A stretch of DNA of 23,653 nt from Priapulus caudatus (lineage: Eukaryota > Priapulida > Priapulimorpha > Priapulimorphida > Priapulidae), in the NCBI RefSeq assembly GCF_000485595.1, contig NW_014578107.1, positions 1-23,653 on the forward strand, in the 5' to 3' direction. The position numbers and the translations under genes were made by a program. Numbering within the stretch: the first letter of the stretch is position 1; each line of letters starts with the position of its first letter. Of the stretch, positions 12,801 to 23,653 are shown in pieces. The notes under the pieces were generated by a model. It searched no databases. It worked only from the letters and a program-made list of their open reading frames with translations, and was not told where the DNA came from.

Positions 12801-15368
12801 CGCAGACTGCCTCAGGTAAGACAGACAGTACGTACTACTACGCAGACTGCCTCAGGTAAGACAGACTACGTACTACTACGCAGACTGCCTCAGGTAAGAC
12901 AGACAGTACGTACTACTACGCAGACTGCCTCAGGTAAGACAGACTGCCTCAGGTAAGACAGATGGTACGTACAACTACGCAGACTGCCTCAGGTAAGACA
13001 GACAGTTCGTACTACTACACAGACTGCCTCAGGTAAGACAGACAGTACGTACTACTACGCAGACTGCCTCAGGTAAGACAGACAGTACGTACTACTGTGC
13101 AGACTGCCTCAGGTAAGACAGACAGTATGTACTACTACGCAGACTGCCTCAGGTAAGACAGACAGTACGTACTACTGTGCAGACTGCCTCAGGTAAGACA
13201 GACAGTACGTACTACTACGNNNNNNNNNNTTTGTACTACTGTGCAGACTGCCTCAGGTAAGACAGACTGCCTCAGGTAAGACAGACAGTACGTACTACTA
13301 CGCAGACTGCCTCAGGTAATACAGACGGTTTGTACTACTGTGCAGACTGCCTCAGGTAAGACAGACTGCCTCAGGTAAGACAGACAGGTCGTACTACTGT
13401 GCAGACTGCATCAGGTAAGACAGACAGTTTGTACTACTGTGCAGGCTAGCTCACACATGACAGAACGTACTACTATACAGATTAGCTCACACAGGACAGT
13501 GCATTCTACTATGCAGACTGTGTCGGTTAAGGCAGTGAGTCCTACTATTGAGTCAATGCCTCCTACTACACATACGTAAATTACTGTACCGTACTTTATA
13601 CCATAATTTCACACACAACTCCAAGTACACTTCGTTTAGATAGCCAGTTGCCTACTAACATTACATCATGCAGTCATGAGCTAATAATAATGCATTATTA
13701 GCTCTTGATTGCATGTTGGCATTTCAATCTTGGCATGATGGTTTTGTTGTAGAATGTATGCAGAGTGTGCAAATATAGTGTGGTGACTGTTCCCTTGTCA
13801 GTTAATGACAGCCATATTGTCATTCTAGGGCATGTTTAGTTGCAACTATCCGATCATCGGGAGCTAGCCAGAGCACCATAAAGCTGGTTGCCACTAATCT
13901 GATCGCAAATGGCAAATTGTCAGGTACATTTGTTTTATTTTTAGTTCTTTTTAGAAAAGTGTGAAATTGATAAGAGCGTGAGATTTTTAGTCATCCTATT
14001 ATTTACACTGTCAGGATTTGACACAATCTGATCGACTCTATGGCCACTAAATCTCTATGATATCCAGGAAATATAGTGGTTCAACGTGGTCCAAATGAAT
14101 ATAAATGAAATAACAAACAAAATTATTGCTTGAGTAGTAAGTCACTGTAAGTAGAAGGTTGGGTTACAGCTGGTAATGTAATAATGAGAATGACTGTATA
14201 ATTTGCACTGTAGATGTGTGTGCATGTGCGTGCGTGCATAGATGTAGGTGTGTGTAACAGGTGGCAATATAATGTGGTTTGATGTATTTGATGTGTATCT
14301 GTATCTTTCCGTACTACAGAGGGCATCCAGTTGCTGTGTCTGATAGATAAGGGCATGGATGCTTGCCGCTACTTGCAATCATACGGAAAGTGGAACATGG
14401 CAGCATGGCTAGCCAAGGTACTACAGGAAACATCAAACCTATAATCCTTCAATCCATTGTCATCAGCTGAGACATATAAGCAATTGTGAGAGCCCAAGAT
14501 TAAGTACGGAGAAGCCGTGTAAAGTATCTGGGAGATGATTTCACATGAAATTGTCAGTTAGAGTAACACACTTAGACTTTAGAATATGCCATAGATTATT
14601 TCTCTTCTTGTTTTTAGAGCACATTGGACTATAGTGAGTGTTTGGAAGTGTTCAAACGATGGGTGGAACACCTATGTATACCTACTGTCAACCTTAAGGT
14701 AACAAAACCCATGTATTAATGTGAGACCAGAAAATATTTTTTGTTTGGTTGCAACTTTTACTGCTAGTGTTTTTTAAAACTAGATTATATTTACTTTTAC
14801 CTGGAAACATATATGCGTGATGTGTTTTATCTTTTATCTAAGCTAATGGTACTTTTGTTGAATATATTTCAGTCTAAGGCAGTATTAATTCTACTGTCAC
14901 TGGGACAGTTTAACAAGGTCATTGAGATGCTGTACAGTATGCGACAGTTCAGGCGTGCGGCCCTGTTCATCGAAGCATGCCTGGAGTTTGAAGTGCTGAA
15001 CATTTCGTCAGATAATGGTATCCTTTTCGGTTTATTATTCATGTTCCCATGTATTACTGATACACAGGGTTGGAACAAACCTATAGCCCATATGAATATG
15101 CTTTGTTGCCATCCTTTACAGCACGTTGTCTAGGTAGTTCTGTTATGGCGAAACGTAGTGTCTATCAAGTGGGTTGTACCATTAATTTAAATTTTGTGGT
15201 TCCTTGACGAATCCGTTAACAGATGCTCTGATAGAGGCTGTGTACCTGGAGTATGGGCGTTACCTGTCTAACCTTGGAAACAAGACGGCAGCGGTACACT
15301 ACTGTGGAAAAGCTGGAGATAAGGGACAACAGCTGCGCAAGGAGCTAGATATACTGTTTGAGCAATAG
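1287..15368 (+). CDS. WDR11: WDR11, WD repeat-containing protein 11 (26 exons; 5' end outside window)
   Basis: WDR11 is a large WD40 protein that acts with FAM91A1 at the trans-Golgi network, where it helps capture AP-1 vesicles; it is also linked to Hedgehog signalling (family knowledge). Exons: 1287-1356, 1949-1990, 2209-2362, 2651-2824, 3313-3571, 4047-4224, 4577-4688, 5056-5249, 5597-5927, 6426-6510, 6663-6772, 7187-7371, 7922-8052, 8518-8641, 8931-9037, 9489-9603, 10117-10285, 10421-10592, 11578-11704, 12126-12332, 12550-12716, 13829-13923, 14320-14417, 14618-14698, 14873-15017, 15223-15368 (stop TAG 15366-15368). All introns are GT-AG. Phases match at every join and the frame stays open for 1258 residues; the human protein is about 1224. 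The first visible exon starts in phase 2 (its G completes a Trp codon TG|G, as in vertebrate WDR11), so about 30 N-terminal codons lie upstream. Diagnostic conserved blocks include LVLWNADTGTK, RMCPPLTTKN, MGSITCIAWKGD and QSTIKLVATN. Exons were placed by hand; borders may be off by a few bases. Confidence 0.97.
1357..1948 (+). other. WDR11 intron without recognisable features
   Basis: It holds a short TTATG pentamer run (about 1436-1462) and otherwise plain AT-rich sequence. Likewise I see nothing to annotate in the introns 5250-5596, 5928-6425, 6773-7186, 11705-12125, 13924-14319, 17667-18009, 18171-18488, 18711-19078, 20718-21038 and 21136-21484. Confidence 0.6.
3795..3950. repeat. AT-rich tract with (TA)n core
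   Basis: TA dinucleotides (about 3838-3866) inside a wider AT-only stretch, in the intron between WDR11 visible exons 5 and 6. Confidence 0.9.
4907..4998. mobile_element. hAT-like MITE, 92 bp, with 8-bp target-site duplication
   Basis: The element starts CAGGGATGTATCGATTC and ends ...CGTTACGCCTCTA, whose reverse complement TAGAGGCGTAACGATAG matches the start at 10 of the first 15 positions. It is bounded exactly by GTAACTGT at 4899-4906 and 4999-5006. An 8-bp duplication with CAGGG/TAGAG-type ends is typical of hAT transposons. It has no coding capacity. It sits about 50 bp before the acceptor of WDR11 visible exon 8. Confidence 0.75.
7435..7600. repeat. Purine-rich (GGA/GAG/GAA) tract
   Basis: Strand-asymmetric purine run of GGAGG, GAAGA and GATGAG blocks in the intron before WDR11 visible exon 13. 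It yields a Ser/Leu-rich frame on the minus strand that is not a gene. Confidence 0.85.
7754..7936 (+). repeat. Three tandem copies of the acceptor of WDR11 visible exon 13 (59-bp unit)
   Basis: The sequence GTGCGTGTGTAG followed by GAGTGGTCGCCCTC, the 3' splice site and first 14 exon bases, occurs with its upstream flank three times; the exon-like starts are at 7804, 7863 and 7922, exactly 59 bp apart. The first copy is diverged (GAGTGATCAACCTC). Only the last continues into the open exon. Splicing at 7863 would reach TAA after 12 codons, and at 7804 TGA would be the second codon. Confidence 0.9.
8093..8306. mobile_element. Inverted-repeat element (MITE-like), 214 bp
   Basis: The left end AGCTGGGTTTGCGCTATC matches the reverse complement of the right end, AGCTGGGTTTACACTATC, at 16 of 18 positions. 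Inside, GTTGAAAAGTTGAT blocks and their inverted forms recur, so much of it can fold on itself. I see no clear target-site duplication and cannot assign a superfamily. It lies in the intron after WDR11 visible exon 13. Confidence 0.65.
9115..9300. repeat. CT-rich satellite with 20-bp CATGTT(CT)n unit
   Basis: CATGTTCT begins at 9133, 9153, 9173, 9193 and 9215, each followed by CT dinucleotides, then a less regular CT tract. It is in the intron after WDR11 visible exon 15 and does not include the splice junction. Confidence 0.9.
9723..10046. mobile_element. pogo/Tigger-like non-autonomous element, about 324 bp
   Basis: Terminal inverted repeats of about 27 bp match at 24 positions: the left end starts CAGTACGCAATCTATTATCC, the right end read inward starts TAGTACACAATCTATTATCC. 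TA flanks both ends, fitting a TA target-site duplication. ATTATCCGAA-type ends and inner TTTCGGATTTCGG motifs resemble pogo/Tigger derivatives. No transposase is present. It fills most of the intron before WDR11 visible exon 17. Confidence 0.75.
10590..11134 (+). repeat. 19-bp minisatellite seeded by the donor of WDR11 visible exon 18
   Basis: The exon ends GACAG at 10592 and the intron starts GTGCGTATGATATGT. The unit ACAGGTGCGTATGAAATGT, which is this AG|GTGCGT donor, is repeated about 28 times with variants. A variant with GATGTTGT recurs at 10765 and 10995, a higher-order period of about 230 bp. Reading from the exon into the array gives a TGA after three codons. The 261-residue minus-strand frame across it is a by-product of the repeat. 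Confidence 0.93.
12365..12460. repeat. AT-rich low-complexity tract
   Basis: TAATATAA-type sequence in the intron between WDR11 visible exons 20 and 21; the motif TAAGGTACCATAAATAATGG near its start recurs loosely near its end. Confidence 0.7.
12703..13440 (+). repeat. 40-bp minisatellite seeded by the end and donor of WDR11 visible exon 21
   Basis: Exon 21 ends TACTACGCAGACTGCCTCAG with donor GTAATA at 12717. The unit TACTACKYRCAGACTGCCTCAG|GTAAGACAGACAGTACG, about 40 bp, is repeated downstream; a 20-bp short form (ACAGACTGCCTCAGGTAAG) also occurs. I count 20 CAGGTAA sites including the exon's own, and the array then decays to about 13530. Each unit repeats the codons for YYADCLR. Reading into any copy gives AGG TAA, an immediate stop. 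A gap of unknown true size lies inside. Confidence 0.95.
13220..13229. other. Assembly gap (10 N)
   Basis: Ten Ns interrupt the exon-21 array. The sequence right after the gap (from 13231) repeats 12731-12808 almost exactly, so the array was probably not resolved and its true length is unknown. Confidence 0.98.
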
Positions 15369-15601
15369 AGACAGAGACAGAAGACTTGAACTGTGAAGCT
15401 ACATATATGGCAGCTTTGTATTGAGGCTGTGGGGGAAATATTCGCACAAAAATGGTGCTTTCCTGCTCTATGCTATGTGAATATATATAGCAAGTGTATG
15501 ACAAACGTATATATATAGTTGGTATTGCAAGTAATGTGCATTAACTTATATTACGTACATTACTATCTTTTTGCACGGCGAATGCTTGTCTGTGCATTCA
15601 A

Positions 15602-15607
15602 AATAAA
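15602..15607 (+). terminator. Poly(A) signal AATAAA for WDR11
   Basis: A canonical AATAAA lies 234 nt after the WDR11 stop codon and is followed by T- and GT-containing sequence (GTTGGTTCT). This would give a 3' UTR of about 250 nt. Another plus-strand AATAAA at 16323 could serve a longer form. Confidence 0.65.
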
Positions 15608-16429
15608 GTTGGTTCTGCCACTTAGAAACTATTGCATGCTCAGAGAGTAATTAGTTGTGAAGATTTGCTCCATATAGGTTACAGTATATCTATCTATACC
15701 ATATGATATCTGTATTGAACACTACATTTTGAATACATATTGAATGCTCTTAGCATTCTTCAGTATTCTCTAAGACGTCATACAGTACCTAATTTTATTA
15801 TTGGATATACGTGTATTATATGTTATAAAAGCCTACCCATATTGCTGTAGGTTGCTGCAACTATTGTACTAGAGATTTCCCCCAGAACGTTTTCAGGTTT
15901 TACCTACTCTGAAGCAAGGTAGTGCTGATTATAGCAAATGGATAACATCAGAACTGGATAGTATTACATTCCAACTATTTTAAGAAAATCTTCATGTATA
16001 TGTCCTAAATGAATAGTCAGGCTTCCAGGTGCGTTATCAAAAAATGTGATCAATGTAAACATTAATTCTTGTATAATGTGAGCATGTGCAAGTTCAAAGA
16101 ACATGCCTTTTCTGTGATTAACTAAATATACGAGTCATTTGTGGCAGATTGATGTACATCTTTAATGTGGTCCACAAAACCTTTGTCTGTTTGTATTGAA
16201 TTCTCTGAGGTGCAGTGCTGTGAATATGTCTGTTACTGTTAGTGTCCAAATTGTATATGAAAATTGTAAGGTATCTCTTAAACTAATATGAAACGTACAT
16301 CCATGATACTCTCGCTATCTGAAATAAATTATTGATTGTCTTTAACAGCTTACATTATATGTAAACAACATGGTGAATATATATTTAAGCTATTAATAAA
16401 GAAAGCATTATCTTATTTAGAAAATTGAA

Positions 16430-16435
16430 TTTATT
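16430..16435 (-). terminator. Poly(A) signal AATAAA for POLR2B (minus strand)
   Basis: TTTATT on the plus strand is AATAAA on the minus strand, about 410 nt after the POLR2B stop codon. A second AATAAA at 16598-16603 (minus strand) is closer, about 245 nt after the stop, and could be used instead. The two genes converge, with about 820 bp between their presumed cleavage sites. Confidence 0.5.
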
Positions 16436-16845
16436 TACAAAGGTTTGCAACCATGAATGCTGATTTCTTAAGCTACATCTAGTCTATACAATCGGATAGT
16501 AGTAAATGATCGGCTACAAACTTATAGTAGTGACTGATCGATCGGTGACATTACTACACCGTTTCCAAACAGAATTCACACTAACAAATTTATCCGATTT
16601 ATTACATCAAAGGTTTCCCACATTTTCACGTTAATATAAACATTGCATGATTATACGTCCAGACAGTTATCATTTCTTTCAATTTAACAATAATATGCAA
16701 AATGCAAGTTTTACTTTTTTTTTACAAATATTTTACAACAGTAAGTGCTGTTACACAGTATTATGTACACACTTCACTCCATCGGGCAACATTCTGGAAT
16801 TGTGGTGGCAACACTAACACCCTTAACCATGGTAACAGTAGAGGC

Positions 16846-23498
<6,653 letters not shown>

Positions 23499-23515
23499 TT
23501 AACAAACTGACAGAC

Positions 23516-23653
23516 CAGGGGTCGAAATAAGTGATGGTCCGATGCCATCAAATAATCAGGAGAACCTTCTGATTTTCAAAGTCAATGGTCCGACGGACCA
23601 TTGAATATTTTGATCCCATTTCACGGAATTTTTTTTTAGGTTTCCACGTTCCA
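23516..23653. mobile_element. Possible hAT-like element, left end only
   Basis: The sequence begins CAGGGGTCGAAATAA, a hAT-style end, and contains the palindrome AATGGTCCGACGGACCATT at 23584-23602. The right end is outside the window, so neither inverted repeat nor target duplication can be checked. Confidence 0.35.

Larger units (their letters stand above)
10421..15368 (+). other. WDR11: WDR11 visible exons 18-26: C-terminal alpha-helical region
   Basis: These exons encode fragment residues about 847-1258, the C-terminal helical (solenoid-like) part. Conserved helices include LFGDESEIYFWTVALYYL (exon 19), LLGQGDRAVHMLLETDAD (exon 21), GIQLLCLIDKG with CRYLQSYG and AAWLAK (exon 23) and FRRAALFIEACLE (exon 25). 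Exon 20 (12126-12332) has a Gly/Gln/Glu-rich segment of low conservation before DRCWDIL. The join of exons 18 and 19 gives a linker about 8 residues shorter than in human WDR11. Confidence 0.85.
15369..16845. other. Tail-to-tail intergenic region and both 3' UTRs
   Basis: This AT-rich stretch separates the convergent WDR11 and POLR2B stop codons. Apart from the poly(A) signals I see no exon, RNA gene or transposon in it. Confidence 0.7.

Overview
This is a piece of an animal nuclear genome. It carries two conserved, intron-rich eukaryotic genes with GT-AG introns, no operons, and introns full of microsatellites, minisatellites and small non-autonomous DNA transposons. A run of 10 Ns marks an assembly gap. 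I cannot name the species. The proteins look like those of an invertebrate or basal-chordate animal, and splice-junction minisatellites of the kind seen here make me think of amphioxus, but that link is from memory and weak.

Layout. (1) 1-1286: no recognisable exon, only simple repeats and a 42-bp-type minisatellite; the first coding exon of WDR11 must lie further upstream. (2) 1287-15368, plus strand: 26 exons of WDR11 (WD-repeat protein 11), missing only about the first 30 codons and giving 1258 residues to the stop codon. (3) 15369-16845: tail-to-tail intergenic stretch with a poly(A) signal for each gene. (4) 16846-23480, minus strand: the last 11 exons of POLR2B (RPB2, second-largest subunit of RNA polymerase II), 582 residues, about the C-terminal half. 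The rest lies beyond the right edge. I placed exon borders by protein conservation, splice consensus and phase continuity; both joined frames stay open to their stop codons.

The two genes have no evident functional link: one product acts in trans-Golgi vesicle tethering, the other in transcription.

The most unusual feature is in the introns. At five splice junctions in these two genes the junction itself (the last or first exon bases plus the GT or AG site) has been tandemly amplified into the intron. These are the donors of WDR11 visible exons 18 and 21 and POLR2B visible exon 2, and the acceptors of WDR11 visible exon 13 and POLR2B visible exon 6. A sixth case is a displaced copy of the 5' end of POLR2B visible exon 3 with its acceptor AG mutated to TG and a transposon inserted in it. 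In each array the extra splice sites look usable but would bring in an early stop codon. Three hAT-like miniature elements (two with exact 8-bp target-site duplications), one pogo/Tigger-like element with long inverted repeats and one unclassified inverted-repeat element also lie in the introns, and a possible further element runs off the right edge.
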